Source of the DNA: Chitinivibrionia bacterium
Lineage (GTDB): Bacteria > Fibrobacterota > Chitinivibrionia > Chitinivibrionales > Chitinivibrionaceae
Direction: 5' to 3'
DNA length: 34,332 nucleotides
NCBI GenBank assembly: GCA_009779925.1
Contig: WRAZ01000023.1
Coordinates: 1-34,332 of the forward strand
The first letter of the stretch is position 1. Each line of letters opens with the position of its first letter. Both the position numbers and the translations under genes were made by a program. A model generated the notes under the pieces. That model did not search any database and had not been told where the DNA came from. It saw only the letters and a program-made list of their open reading frames with translations. Positions 1 to 9,335 of the stretch are shown here, in pieces.

Positions 1-2
1 CG

Positions 3-140
3 GAAAGCCAAATCAGAGACGTGGACTTTGCAAACCAAACGTCAAGATTTACAACGAACCAGATTCTTACGCAATCTGCAACGTCGATGTTGGCTCAGGC
101 AAACGCTTCTACTCAAGGGGTATTGTCGCTTCTTCGATAA
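3..140 (+). CDS. flagellin, C-terminal fragment (partial)
   Basis: An open frame entering from the left edge encodes the last 45 residues of a flagellin and ends at TAA. The residues include [14 protein letters not shown], then a stretch with [17 protein letters not shown], ending in QGVLSLLR. This is the conserved D0 C-terminal helix of flagellins, which packs inside the filament core and ends in the usual V-L-x-L-L-R. The rest of the gene lies outside the window. A strong hairpin follows 37 nt after the stop. The assignment rests on the well-known C-terminal consensus; which flagellin paralogue it is cannot be told. Confidence 0.9.
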   Translation, partial: ESQIRDVDFANQTSRFTTNQILTQSATSMLAQANASTQGVLSLLR

Positions 141-176
141 GCTCAGAGATGTTAAACGCAAAATTGTTATTATTTG

Positions 177-220
177 CAACAAAAAAGCGAGCGATAGAAA
201 TATCGTTCGCTTTTTTGTTG
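177..220 (+). terminator. intrinsic terminator after flagellin gene
   Basis: A long hairpin with arms GCGAGCGATA and TATCGTTCGC around a GAAA loop is flanked by an A-run on the left and a T-run (TTTTTTGTTG) on the right. It is the classical Rho-independent shape for the flagellin transcript and insulates the regulator gene that starts at 266. Confidence 0.9.
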
Positions 221-265
221 CGGCAATATGTATTTTCTGACAAGAAATAAGGAGGATATTACAAT

Positions 266-1651
266 ATGGGAAAACCGAAAATTCTCGTTGTTGACGACGA
301 CAAGCACATGCGCGGGTCGGTTGTCGAGTTTTTGGAATACAGCGAGCGATACGAAATCTTTGAGGCTATAAACGGACAAAACGCTCTCGAAATCATTGAG
401 CGGGAAAAGTTTTCGGCAATCGTCAGCGACATAAAAATGCCTGTTATGGACGGTTTGCAATTATTAGATAACCTCGTAAAACAAGGTTGCGCAATTCCGT
501 TTATAGTAATGACCGCTTTCGGCGACGTAAAAACAGCCGTGGACGCAATGAGCGTCGGCGCCTACTATTTCATAGAAAAAGGCAGCGACTCTTTCACCGA
601 CCGTTTAGAGGCAATACTGATACGCGCCGTAGAAAAAAACGATTTGGTTAAAGAAAACACCCGCCTGACAACCGAAAACGCCACGCTGAAAAGCGCGCTT
701 AAAGGCAAATGGCAGTATATCGGAAAATCGTCGCAAATCAAAGAAATCCAAAAAACTATAGAAACAATAGCGTCAAGCAAATCGACAATTTTGGTAACGG
801 GCGAATCGGGAACGGGTAAAGAAATGATTGCAAAGTCAATTCACGCAATGAGCAATCGCGCAGGCGGACCGTTTGTTAAGGTGAATTGCGCGGCGCTCCC
901 CGAAAGTTTAATAGAAAGCGAACTCTTCGGACACGAAAAAGGCGCGTTCACAGGCGCGCTCAAAACTCGTCTGGGAAAATTTGAACTCGCAAACGGCGGA
1001 ACTCTGCTTTTAGACGAAATCGGAGAAATGCCGCTTGGCGTGCAGTCAAAATTATTGCGCGTTTTGCAAGAAAGAGAAGTCGATAAAATCGGCGGCGACG
1101 CTCCCGTTTCGGTTGACATTCGCCTGATAGTCACAACAAACCGCGACTTGCAGAAAGAAGTCCAAAACGGAACTTTCCGCGAGGATTTGTATTATCGTCT
1201 GAATGTTTTTCATTTTGAATTGCCGCCTCTGCGCGAAAGAAAAGACGACCTGCCCGACCTGATAACCCATTTTATAGGCAAATACAACGAAGAAAACGGC
1301 TTTGATGTTTCGAGCGTATCAGCGGGAGCGTCCGAGGCGTTGAAAAAATACGACTTCCCCGGAAATATTCGCGAACTCGAAAACATCATTGAGCGCGCAG
1401 TCGTTCTCACGGCAAACGGAGAATTAAGCGAGAGCTCGCTTCGTCTCGGCAAAGCAAGAGAAATTCCCGTAGAAATACAAAAAGGTCTCACCGCAGGAAA
1501 AACGGTAGCTCAAGTCGAAAAAGAGTTGATTTACGCTACTCTCGAGCATTGCAACAACAACAAAACCCAAGCGGCGGAGATGATGGATATTTCGGTAAGA
1601 ACATTAAGGAATAAACTGAAAGAATACGGAGATATTTCGGCGGAGGAGTGA
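266..1651 (+). CDS. NtrC-family sigma-54-dependent response regulator
   Basis: This 461-residue protein has the three-part NtrC layout. Residues 1-120 are a receiver domain with the acidic pair near 10-12, phosphoacceptor D55 in SDIKMP and K105. Residues 150-390 are an AAA+ sigma-54 activation domain with Walker A GESGTGKE (179-186), the sigma-54-contacting GAFTGA (226-231) and Walker B LLLDEIGEM (near 247-255). The C-terminus is a Fis-type helix-turn-helix (about 430-452, with QAAEMMDISVRTLRN). The start is supported by AAGGAGG. It should activate sigma-54 promoters when phosphorylated. No partner kinase is adjacent. The preceding gene is flagellin, so a FlgR/FleR-like role in flagellar control is possible but not shown. 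K105 is followed by Gly instead of the usual Pro. Confidence 0.93.
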   Translation: MGKPKILVVDDDKHMRGSVVEFLEYSERYEIFEAINGQNALEIIEREKFSAIVSDIKMPVMDGLQLLDNLVKQGCAIPFIVMTAFGDVKTAVDAMSVGAYYFIEKGSDSFTDRLEAILIRAVEKNDLVKENTRLTTENATLKSALKGKWQYIGKSSQIKEIQKTIETIASSKSTILVTGESGTGKEMIAKSIHAMSNRAGGPFVKVNCAALPESLIESELFGHEKGAFTGALKTRLGKFELANGGTLLLDEIGEMPLGVQSKLLRVLQEREVDKIGGDAPVSVDIRLIVTTNRDLQKEVQNGTFREDLYYRLNVFHFELPPLRERKDDLPDLITHFIGKYNEENGFDVSSVSAGASEALKKYDFPGNIRELENIIERAVVLTANGELSESSLRLGKAREIPVEIQKGLTAGKTVAQVEKELIYATLEHCNNNKTQAAEMMDISVRTLRNKLKEYGDISAEE

Positions 1652-1661
1652 GAGGTGTTTT

Positions 1662-1725
1662 GTAGGGGCGTATTGCATACGCCCGATTTCTGTCGGCGAT
1701 TTGGGCGTATGCAATACGCCCCTAC
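1662..1725. repeat. palindromic repeat, type A (GTAGGGGCGTATTGC family)
   Basis: Two perfect 23-bp inverted arms (1662-1684 and 1703-1725) start with GTAGGGGCGTATTGCATAC and are separated by an 18-nt loop. The element lies between the convergent regulator and helicase genes, 10 nt after the regulator's stop codon. A second copy with the same arms lies at 3545-3612. It could work as a bidirectional terminator or 3'-end stabiliser. Confidence 0.9.
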
Positions 1726-1754
1726 GGAAAAATCTTTCGCCCCATTTTATATTC

Positions 1755-3422
1755 TTACGTTCTGAACAAAACAGGAAACCGCTTACTATTTGCTTTCGGC
1801 TTTCCGCCTTTATCAAAGCGTTTGTTTTTCCAATCGTCAAAATCTTTTACTTTCTCGGCGGATTTTACGCCTTTTCCCGCTCCCGATTTTACAGGTTTGT
1901 CGTATTTGTCAAACTTGTCAAACTTTTCGCGTTTATCGTATTTTGCGGTTTTGGCGGCGGGTTTTGCGCCGCGATCGCCTTTTTCGTTCTTTGTAAACGA
2001 GTTGTTTTTACCAGCCGATTTTCCGTATCCGTGATCTTCAAATTCTTTTCGGCGGCGACGTCCTTGTATCAATTCTCTTTCGCCGCGCTCTTTTTCTTTT
2101 TTCGGCTTTACGGGCGTTATTTCGTGATAATTTTCTTCATCAAATTTTTCGCCGTAAGCCGCTGAAATAAGAGCGGAAACCAATTTTTCAGGACTGTAAT
2201 GCAAAAGCAGTTCTTTTGCCCATTCGTCAAAATTCTGCGTATCTTCATCGCCAAACAGCTCCTTTATTTCTTCTGAAATTTTGCGTTTTTGCTCCGCCAT
2301 AATTTCGGAAACGGTCGGCACTTCTTTCTTTTTTATGTCTGCTTTTGTTATTTGCTTCAAGAAGCCTAATTTGCGGAATTCACTCGGAGTAACAAAAGTA
2401 ATCGCCGTGCCTTTGTGCCCAGCGCGCCCCGTTCTTCCAATTCTGTGGACGTATGCTTCGGGATTTTGCGGAAGCGAGTAATTTATCACGTGAGTCAAAT
2501 CGGTAATGTCAATTCCCCTTGCCGCAACGTCGGTTGCAATAAGGACGTTTATTACTTTTTTGCGGAATTTGGTCAAAATTCTTTCGCGCAAAAACTGTGT
2601 AATGTCGCCGTGAAGCGCGTCCGCCGAATATCCGCGGTCAGCCAAACGCGCGGCGATTTCGTCCGCTTCAACTTTGGTGCGGCAGAAAACTATCGCGTAA
2701 AAATCGTCCGCCATATCAATTATTCTGCAAAGCGCCTCAAATCTGTCGCGCTCAAAAACCTCAAAATAAATCTGGTCGGTCAAATTCGTGGTTAATTGCG
2801 TTTGCGTTTTGAGCGTTATAGGCTCTTTAAGATAGGTATCCGCCAAATCGCGAATACGCTTTGGCATTGTCGCCGAAAACAAAAGCATTCTTTTTTTCGG
2901 GTTTGACACCGAAATTATTTTTTCTATGTCGTCGATAAAGCCCATATTAAGCATTTCGTCCGCTTCGTCCATAACAAGCGCCGTAATTTTCGACAAATCA
3001 AGCGTTTCTCTCTCGATGTGGTCTAAAACCCGCCCCGGTGTACCGACTACTATGTCTATGCCGCTTTTGAGCTGAGAAATTTGTCTGTCATAAGATTGTC
3101 CGCCGTAAATCGGAACAATTTTAAGCGGATTTTCGCCTTTAAGCGAGTTTAATTCCTCGCAAATTTGAACGACCAATTCGCGCGTCGGGGCAATAATTAA
3201 CGCCTTAACGCCTTTTTTTGACGGGTCTATAAGTTCTACGAGCGGCAAACCGAACGCCGCCGTTTTCCCTGTTCCTGTTTGTGCCTGCGCGACAATATCT
3301 TCTTTTCCCGAAAGCATTGCGGGTATTGTCAATTCCTGAATTTGAGTAGGCTCTTCAAAGCCCTTTTGGGTAATTGCTTTTAACGTCCTGTCGGACAGAC
3401 CGAGTTCTGAAAACTGTTTCAT
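1755..3422 (-). CDS. deaD: DEAD-box ATP-dependent RNA helicase (DeaD/CsdA-like)
   Basis: The 555-residue protein carries the complete DEAD-box motif set: a Q-motif region near 25-30, motif I AQTGTGKT (47-54), PTREL (79-83), TPGR (128-131), DEAD (152-155), SAT (183-185), and in the second RecA domain ATDVAARGID and HRIGRTGRAG. The last 120 residues or so are a Lys/Arg/Asp-rich low-complexity tail (repeats like KFDKFDKYDK), which commonly binds RNA; no DbpA-type RNA-binding fold is evident. It should unwind structured RNA in ribosome assembly or mRNA decay, often under cold stress. ATG start with an AAAAGGAT ribosome site. It is transcribed in the same direction as the V-ATPase operon but is separated from it by two palindromes, so it is probably a separate unit. 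Confidence 0.93.
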   Translation of the reverse strand: MKQFSELGLSDRTLKAITQKGFEEPTQIQELTIPAMLSGKEDIVAQAQTGTGKTAAFGLPLVELIDPSKKGVKALIIAPTRELVVQICEELNSLKGENPLKIVPIYGGQSYDRQISQLKSGIDIVVGTPGRVLDHIERETLDLSKITALVMDEADEMLNMGFIDDIEKIISVSNPKKRMLLFSATMPKRIRDLADTYLKEPITLKTQTQLTTNLTDQIYFEVFERDRFEALCRIIDMADDFYAIVFCRTKVEADEIAARLADRGYSADALHGDITQFLRERILTKFRKKVINVLIATDVAARGIDITDLTHVINYSLPQNPEAYVHRIGRTGRAGHKGTAITFVTPSEFRKLGFLKQITKADIKKKEVPTVSEIMAEQKRKISEEIKELFGDEDTQNFDEWAKELLLHYSPEKLVSALISAAYGEKFDEENYHEITPVKPKKEKERGERELIQGRRRRKEFEDHGYGKSAGKNNSFTKNEKGDRGAKPAAKTAKYDKREKFDKFDKYDKPVKSGAGKGVKSAEKVKDFDDWKNKRFDKGGKPKANSKRFPVLFRT

Positions 3423-3521
3423 TTTATCCTTTTGATGGGGTATTTAATGGGGAATATACGTTTTCGCAAGGACGATAATGTTATTTTTCTTTGATTTTTT
3501 GGTATTTCATTAAAAAAAGTA

Positions 3522-3544
3522 AGGGCAGGTTTAAAACCTGCCCT
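3522..3544. repeat. palindromic repeat, type B (AGGGCAGGTTT)
   Basis: A 23-nt near-perfect palindrome with arms AGGGCAGGTTT and AACCTGCCCT. It directly abuts the type A element at 3545, making a composite of two different palindromes downstream of the V-ATPase operon and upstream of the helicase gene. Confidence 0.8.
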
Positions 3545-3612
3545 GTAGGGGCGTATTGCATACGCCCGATTTTTGTCGTCGGTTATTTTGGGCGTATGCA
3601 ATACGCCCCTAC
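3545..3612. repeat. palindromic repeat, type A, second copy
   Basis: The arms (3545-3567 and 3590-3612) are identical to those at 1662-1725. The loop is related but longer (22 nt; both loops begin GATTT and contain GTCG). It starts 7 nt beyond the stop codon of the V-ATPase I gene, so it may define the 3' end of that operon. Confidence 0.9.
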
Positions 3613-3618
3613 GCCATT

Positions 3619-5568
3619 CTATTCTACTGTCGCTTTTGCAAAAGGTTTGTATTCTCTCGCGCCACCTTGGAATTCTATGTGTTTATAAAACTCAACGAAA
3701 GTCAAACGAAGCGGGTGAACAAACGAGCCGAGCGCCGCAAGTCCGAAGTTTAACAAATGCCCTACAATCAAAATCAAGATTGTGACAAGTATAAGCGGTG
3801 TAGCAAGTTCGCCTCCGGTTACCATAAACGCAATCTGATTAAACGACGCTCCCAAAAGTCCGCCCGCAAGTCCGAGCGCAAACAATCGAATATACGAAAG
3901 TCCGTCGCCCATAAGCCCCGTAGCAAACTGATAGAGTTCCCAAAGTCCGAGAGGCAAGCGAATGCCGACGTGCTTTTGCGGATTGTTGAACAAAAACATA
4001 AGCGCCAAGCCAATCCCCATCGGAATTAACATCATCGGCGCCGTTATAAGTTCTTCCATTTGCATTGCAGTAATTCCGAAGAAGACCTCAAAAAGCGAAC
4101 CCATATCCAAGAAGTTTACCTTTGTTACCGCAAGCGCCGCCGCAACCGTCAAGAACATCGTTCCCACAGGTAAAAGCGCATATTGGAAATTCCAATCGTT
4201 CTGTTGCATTCTATTTACCGCTCTTATCATCATAGCAAACAAAATTTGGAACACGCCCAAGAAAATTGAAAACGGTATCATCGGCATTAAGGTTTTAGTG
4301 GCAAATTCGCCGTTTGCCAAAACTTCGGACGTATGAACCGTCGCTATTTTCAGCAGTGAAAGCGCACCAATACCGCTACCGCCTAATATGCCTAATCCTT
4401 CGCCTGTGATTAAATTCGTGCTCGCGTCATTAAATATTGGCATTCCGAAGAAGCCGTTGAGCAAAAAACCGCCTATCATAGTCGAAAATCCAAGCATCAT
4501 TCCGAGAATTACAATCGGTTTTAACTGAGCGGCTACTTTAGTGTAGGCAATAATCGTCGCAATCAAAATCAGCGCGCCGTAGCCGACGTCGCCCAAGCAA
4601 AATCCGAAGAAAAGCATATAGAACGGCGCAAAAAACGGCGTCGGGTCAATTTCTTTGTACTTCGGAAGCGCAAAAAGGCGCGTTATAATTTCGTATTTTT
4701 CGGCAAAAGCGTTATTTTGAAATTGCACGGGCACGTCGTCTTCAACCGTCGGCTCTTCAAATTCATACCAGCACGAAAACTCGTCAAGCGCCGTTTGAAC
4801 TTGCGTCTGCTTCTCTTTCGGTATCCATCCGACCACAGAAAGAAGCTTCTCTTTTGCCGTCGCCACCATCGAATTCGACGCGATTTCGTAGTTTAATTCG
4901 TCCTGAAGTCCTGTCATATACTGCTCTATCGCTTTCATTTTCGAGGCGATTTCCTTTTGCTCGTTTGCTATTGTTTCTCTTTTGGAATACAGTTTTTTCT
5001 CCTGTTCATCCAGCTGCGCAAAAATCATATCGGGAAGACGGACAGACTCTCTGCCCTCAATTACAACTTCTTTGTTTTCACCGATTGCCGCAATCCACAA
5101 ATTATTTGCCGTTTCCTTCACAGTCTCGTAATCTATGTCTTTAAGCAGGTGTTTGTCGTTTGCAGACAATTCAAAAAGCGAAATGTGAATTCCTCTATCC
5201 TCAAGCGTCTCAAGCGTCTCGGGATTTACGTCCCCCCAAGGGTCAAAGCGCTTTCTTTCTTTTGCTATAGACGAAATTTCGTTGCTTATTGAGTCCACTC
5301 TTGCCATATTTACTATATATTTTTTCACCGCATCGCCAACGTTTTCGAGGCTGTTTGAAGACTGCGGCAAATCTTTGTGCGAAGTTTTTATATCCGAAAT
5401 CACCTTCTTGATTTCCCCGATACTTGCATTTATCTCCGCCGAATGCGCGTCCAATTCTTTGTCGCCGCATTCAACGTGAACAACGCCGACATCGCGCAGT
5501 TTCTGCAAAAACTTCTCTCTTTCGCCGTGATACAACAAAACGGAAAGCCTATTCATTTTAGTTAACAT
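3619..5568 (-). CDS. ntpI: V-type ATPase subunit I (membrane stator)
   Basis: This 649-residue protein is the V-ATPase 116-kDa/I subunit. The N-terminal half (about 1-300) is cytoplasmic and rich in Lys/Glu coiled coil. The C-terminal half holds about seven or eight hydrophobic segments (from about 305 onward, for example around FYMLFFGFCLGDVGYG), ending in the conserved GHLLNFGLAALGSFVHPLRLTFVEF region. It carries the ion half-channels and links the peripheral stalks to the rotor ring. Its ATG follows the TAA of subunit D with no spacer, and GGAGG lies inside the end of that gene, so translation is coupled. In related operons subunit K comes next; here it does not. Confidence 0.93.
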   Translation of the reverse strand: MLTKMNRLSVLLYHGEREKFLQKLRDVGVVHVECGDKELDAHSAEINASIGEIKKVISDIKTSHKDLPQSSNSLENVGDAVKKYIVNMARVDSISNEISSIAKERKRFDPWGDVNPETLETLEDRGIHISLFELSANDKHLLKDIDYETVKETANNLWIAAIGENKEVVIEGRESVRLPDMIFAQLDEQEKKLYSKRETIANEQKEIASKMKAIEQYMTGLQDELNYEIASNSMVATAKEKLLSVVGWIPKEKQTQVQTALDEFSCWYEFEEPTVEDDVPVQFQNNAFAEKYEIITRLFALPKYKEIDPTPFFAPFYMLFFGFCLGDVGYGALILIATIIAYTKVAAQLKPIVILGMMLGFSTMIGGFLLNGFFGMPIFNDASTNLITGEGLGILGGSGIGALSLLKIATVHTSEVLANGEFATKTLMPMIPFSIFLGVFQILFAMMIRAVNRMQQNDWNFQYALLPVGTMFLTVAAALAVTKVNFLDMGSLFEVFFGITAMQMEELITAPMMLIPMGIGLALMFLFNNPQKHVGIRLPLGLWELYQFATGLMGDGLSYIRLFALGLAGGLLGASFNQIAFMVTGGELATPLILVTILILIVGHLLNFGLAALGSFVHPLRLTFVEFYKHIEFQGGAREYKPFAKATVE

Positions 5569-6174
5569 TTACGCCGCCTCCTGTTCTTGTCGGTTCAATT
5601 TGTCTTTAAGAATTTTCTGCGCCGCCTTTTCAAGGTTTTCTTCATCTTCCATAAAGCGCTTGATTTTCAGAATTCCCGCTTTATATTCGGGTATTTGCAC
5701 TTTTTCGTAAAGATTAACCTTTTGGGTCGTCTTTTTTCGCGCGTATTCAAGAATTGCAAGCCGCTCTTTGGCAATATCTATCTCGATTGATAGTTTTGCG
5801 GACTCTTTTAACTGTCCGATACCAACCGCAACCCAAGCCACTCTGCCGAAAAAAGAATCAAGCGTCAAAGCAAAATCCACCTTTTCTACATACGGAATTC
5901 GCACTCCTGCGATTTTTTTGAATGACCTTACCACTCTTTCAACCTGCAATATGCCATTGGGAAACTCGTCCCAAAGCTTAGCAATCTTGTTCATTGCCTC
6001 TTGGCTTTCGCTGAAAAGTTTCTGCGCGGCGGCTAATTGCTCCTTCGCCTTTTTAACTTCCAAACGAAGCGCGGTTTCCTTTGCTTTCAGTGTCGGCAAA
6101 GCCCTTTCTCTTACCTTCAACTCCTTTTTGAGTTGGGCAAGAGCGGTTTTATTGAATTGAAATTTTAATGCCAC
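5569..6174 (-). CDS. ntpD: V-type ATPase subunit D (central rotor shaft)
   Basis: This 201-residue, highly charged, mostly helical protein matches V-ATPase subunit D: N-terminal FNKTALAQLKKELK, a long coiled coil, and a C-terminal coiled coil with QKVNLYEKVQIPEYKAGILK. D forms the central stalk that turns inside the A3B3 head. The start is GTG at 6174, preceded by GAGGTGAATT; there is no ATG alternative near it. It follows subunit B by 21 nt. Confidence 0.92.
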   Translation of the reverse strand: MALKFQFNKTALAQLKKELKVRERALPTLKAKETALRLEVKKAKEQLAAAQKLFSESQEAMNKIAKLWDEFPNGILQVERVVRSFKKIAGVRIPYVEKVDFALTLDSFFGRVAWVAVGIGQLKESAKLSIEIDIAKERLAILEYARKKTTQKVNLYEKVQIPEYKAGILKIKRFMEDEENLEKAAQKILKDKLNRQEQEAA

Positions 6175-6195
6175 AATTCACCTCTTCTGCCTAGG

Positions 6196-7512
6196 TTATT
6201 TGCCTCTCCAATATTTATCCATAAGGACTTTTTTCATCGCCACTTCGTCGCGGGTAAAGTATTTTCCGAGAATATCCCAACCCGTATCCAACATTTTTTC
6301 TGCGTCAATATCAACGTCGATTGCCAAAAGTTCTCTCGAATAATCGCGCGCGTACGCAATACTTCTTTCGTCGTAATCCGTGAGGTCAAAGCCGTTTTCC
6401 TGCTTGGTTTTGGCATTTGCCGCGTCGGCGAAAAGTCGAACGCAAGTGTTCATAACTTCGGGGTGGTCGTCGCGGGTCACTTTTCCGATAACCAACTGTT
6501 TAAGACGCGAGAGCGAACGGAACGGGTCAATAATAACCTTACCGATGTCGGTGTCGCGGCGCAAGTAAAGCTGTCCTTCGGTAATATAACCCGTGTTGTC
6601 GGGAATAGCGTGCGTAATATCGCCGCCCGAAAGCGTTGTCACCGCGATAATCGTGATGGATCCGCCCTCGGGAAACTGCACCGCTTTTTCGTAAATTTTC
6701 GCCAAATCGGAATAAAGCGAGCCCGGCATACTGTCTTTTGACGGAATTTGGTCCATACGGTTCGATACAATCGCAAGCGCGTCGGCATAAAGCGTCATAT
6801 CCGTAAGAAGTACAAGCACTTTCATATTTTTTTCGGTAGCGAAATACTCCGCGGTCGTAAGCGCCATATCGGGAATAAGGAGACGTTCAACAGGCGCGTC
6901 TTCGGTTGTGTTTATGAAACAGGTAATTCTGTCTAAAGCGCCCGCGTTATCGAACGTTTGTTTGTAATACAAATAGTCGTCGTTAGAAAGTCCCATACCG
7001 CCCAAGATAATCATATCCGCTTTCGCTTTAAGCGCAACGTCCGCCATAACCATATTATACGGTTGGTCGGGGTCGGCGAAAAACGGGATTTTCTGCCCTG
7101 TAACAAGCGTGTTGTTAAGGTCGATACCCGCAATACCCGTCGGAATAAATTCGCTGGGCTGTTTTCTGCGCACGGGGTTTACCGACGGTCCGCCGATTTC
7201 GACTTCTTTGCCGTCAACAGCGGCGCCGCCGTCGATTGCCTCGCCGTAAGCGTTAAAAAATCTGCCGCGAAGATCGTCCGAAAGCTTGATTGTCGGCGCT
7301 TTGCCCGTAAATTTTACTTCGGCGTTGGTGTAAATACCTTGTGTTCCGGGGAAAACCTGAAGCGTTACTTCGTTCCCTTTAATTTTAACCACCTGCGCGG
7401 GACGACCGTTTACATACGCCATTTCTTCGTTTGTAACGTCGTCGGCTTTTACCGTGATTGTCGCCTTGGTAATGTTCTCTATTTTTGTGTAAATTTTCTT
7501 AAATGCACTCAT
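6196..7512 (-). CDS. ntpB: V-type ATPase subunit B (non-catalytic)
   Basis: The protein (438 residues from the preferred start) is the regulatory B subunit: an N-terminal beta-barrel, a central nucleotide-binding fold without a Walker A loop, and family segments such as PVRRKQPSEFIPTGIAGID and LSRLKQLVIGK. It alternates with A in the hexameric head. An ATG two codons upstream (7518) is possible, but GGAG is only 1-2 nt from it and 7 nt from the ATG at 7512, so 7512 is preferred. It begins 11 nt after the stop of subunit A. Confidence 0.94.
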   Translation of the reverse strand: MSAFKKIYTKIENITKATITVKADDVTNEEMAYVNGRPAQVVKIKGNEVTLQVFPGTQGIYTNAEVKFTGKAPTIKLSDDLRGRFFNAYGEAIDGGAAVDGKEVEIGGPSVNPVRRKQPSEFIPTGIAGIDLNNTLVTGQKIPFFADPDQPYNMVMADVALKAKADMIILGGMGLSNDDYLYYKQTFDNAGALDRITCFINTTEDAPVERLLIPDMALTTAEYFATEKNMKVLVLLTDMTLYADALAIVSNRMDQIPSKDSMPGSLYSDLAKIYEKAVQFPEGGSITIIAVTTLSGGDITHAIPDNTGYITEGQLYLRRDTDIGKVIIDPFRSLSRLKQLVIGKVTRDDHPEVMNTCVRLFADAANAKTKQENGFDLTDYDERSIAYARDYSRELLAIDVDIDAEKMLDTGWDILGKYFTRDEVAMKKVLMDKYWRGK

Positions 7513-7523
7513 TTTCATTCTCC

Positions 7524-9302
7524 TTACGCTGAAACTTTTTCGTCTGCTACGATTTTCTTGGTCGCTACAAAATCTTTCAAATCCTTTTCGGCTGTGAAAA
7601 ATTCCTGACTTTCAAATTTCGTGTATTTCATATCGTTTATCAAAGCTCTTACACGTTTGAAGAACTTACCCACATCATCAAAATCCTCAAAGTTATAACT
7701 GCTCTGGCAAATTTCCAAAATTGTGTTTGCCAAGTGTTTTTGACGCACCATAGGTGTAGTTCCGTCGGTATCATCAAATGAGTTTTGTTGCAAAATTCCG
7801 AAATCCACGACTTCCGCTTTGTTGTAAGTGGTGTGATATTCAAGCGGAACGCCGTCGTCGCCCAAAATGTTGATTTGGTCTTTCGCTTCTTTTCCTCTCA
7901 AAAGTACGTCTTTGAGCGTTTGCACGCCTTGCGCCCAACCCTTTTGTACGTGTTCTTCGAGATAGGCAATAAGTTCGGGATATTCTATATATTTTGAATA
8001 ACTTTCAATCGGGTCAACCGCAGGATAGCGTTTTGAGTCCGCGCGCGCTTGTTCAAGAGCGTAGAAACAACGAGCCGCTTTTTTGGTCGATTCCGTCACC
8101 GGCTCTTTAAGGTTTCCGCCCGCAGGTGATACCGCTCCCAAGAAAGTGATTGAGCCCGTCTTGCCGTTATTGAGTTCGACAAAGCCGTTTCGTGCGTAGA
8201 ATTGCGCGATAATCGCCGACAAGTCCATCGGGAAAGCGTCTTGCCCCGGAAGTTCTTCCAAGCGGTTTGACATTTCACGGAGAGCCTGCGCCCAACGCGA
8301 AGTTGAGTCCGCAAGAAGAAGCACTTTCAGTCCCATCGAACGGAAGTATTCTGCAATGGTCATTCCTGTGTAAACAGAAGCTTCACGAGCCGCAACGGGC
8401 ATATTCGACGTGTTTGCGATAATCACTGTTCTTTCCATAAGTTTGCGACCTGTTCTGGGGTCTTCAAGTTCGGGGAACTCGGTGAAAACTTCCACAACTT
8501 CGTTCGCTCTTTCTCCGCAGGCAACCATTACAATAATATCTGCGTCCGCGTGTTTTGAAAGCGAGTGTTGCATAACGGTTTTTCCCGCGCCGAACGGTCC
8601 GGGCATAAATCCTGTGCCGCCCTCTGCAAGCGGGTTAAGAGTATCTATTGTGCGCACGCCCGTTTCGAATAATTTAAACGGACGGGGCTTGTGTTTGTAT
8701 GCCGAAACTTCGCGTTTCACCGCCCATTTCATTTCCATACTAACAGAAATATCGTTTCCTTTTTCGTCTGTCAAAACTGCAATTTCGGTATCGCTTGTGT
8801 ATGCGCCCGCATTAACTATGCTTTTTACTTTTGCCGTACCTTTAAGGTCAAACGGCGCCATAACTTTATGATTAAGCCAGTTTTCTTTAACCTCGCCAAG
8901 CCACGCCGCCGCTTCGACTTCATCGCCGATTTTTGCAGTCGGAACAAAATCCCATTTCTGACCGGGATTAAGCGGGTGCGTATATTCTCCTCTTTGGAGG
9001 AAAACGCTGTCCATCTTATGCAAGTCGTTTTGAAGACCGTCGTAAGTTTTGGAAAGCATACCGGGTCCAAGCGTTACTTCCAACATTCTTCCCGCAAATT
9101 CCGCGACACATCCTACTTTAAGCCCTCTTGTGCTTTCAAATACCTGAACCGCCACTTTGTCGCCCATAACTTTAATGACTTCCGCCATAAGTTTGGTACC
9201 GTTAAGGTCGATAAAACAGATTTCGTTCTGCCCGACAGGACCGTCAACTTGCAATGTTACCAAGTTCGAGACAATGCCGACAACTTTTCCTTTCGTACTC
9301 AT
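7524..9302 (-). CDS. ntpA: V-type ATPase subunit A (catalytic)
   Basis: This 592-residue protein is the catalytic A subunit. The N-terminal barrel is followed by the A-specific bulge domain, then the ATP-binding core with P-loop GPFGAGKT (235-242), the GERANEVVEVFTEFPEL segment and ADSTSRWAQALREMSNRLEE. It hydrolyses ATP or, in reverse, makes it from an ion gradient. ATG start with GGAGG 9 nt upstream. It lies 33 nt after the DUF2764 gene. Confidence 0.96.
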   Translation of the reverse strand: MSTKGKVVGIVSNLVTLQVDGPVGQNEICFIDLNGTKLMAEVIKVMGDKVAVQVFESTRGLKVGCVAEFAGRMLEVTLGPGMLSKTYDGLQNDLHKMDSVFLQRGEYTHPLNPGQKWDFVPTAKIGDEVEAAAWLGEVKENWLNHKVMAPFDLKGTAKVKSIVNAGAYTSDTEIAVLTDEKGNDISVSMEMKWAVKREVSAYKHKPRPFKLFETGVRTIDTLNPLAEGGTGFMPGPFGAGKTVMQHSLSKHADADIIVMVACGERANEVVEVFTEFPELEDPRTGRKLMERTVIIANTSNMPVAAREASVYTGMTIAEYFRSMGLKVLLLADSTSRWAQALREMSNRLEELPGQDAFPMDLSAIIAQFYARNGFVELNNGKTGSITFLGAVSPAGGNLKEPVTESTKKAARCFYALEQARADSKRYPAVDPIESYSKYIEYPELIAYLEEHVQKGWAQGVQTLKDVLLRGKEAKDQINILGDDGVPLEYHTTYNKAEVVDFGILQQNSFDDTDGTTPMVRQKHLANTILEICQSSYNFEDFDDVGKFFKRVRALINDMKYTKFESQEFFTAEKDLKDFVATKKIVADEKVSA

Positions 9303-9335
9303 TTATATATTTCCTCCGTCAGTTTGTGTTTTCTT

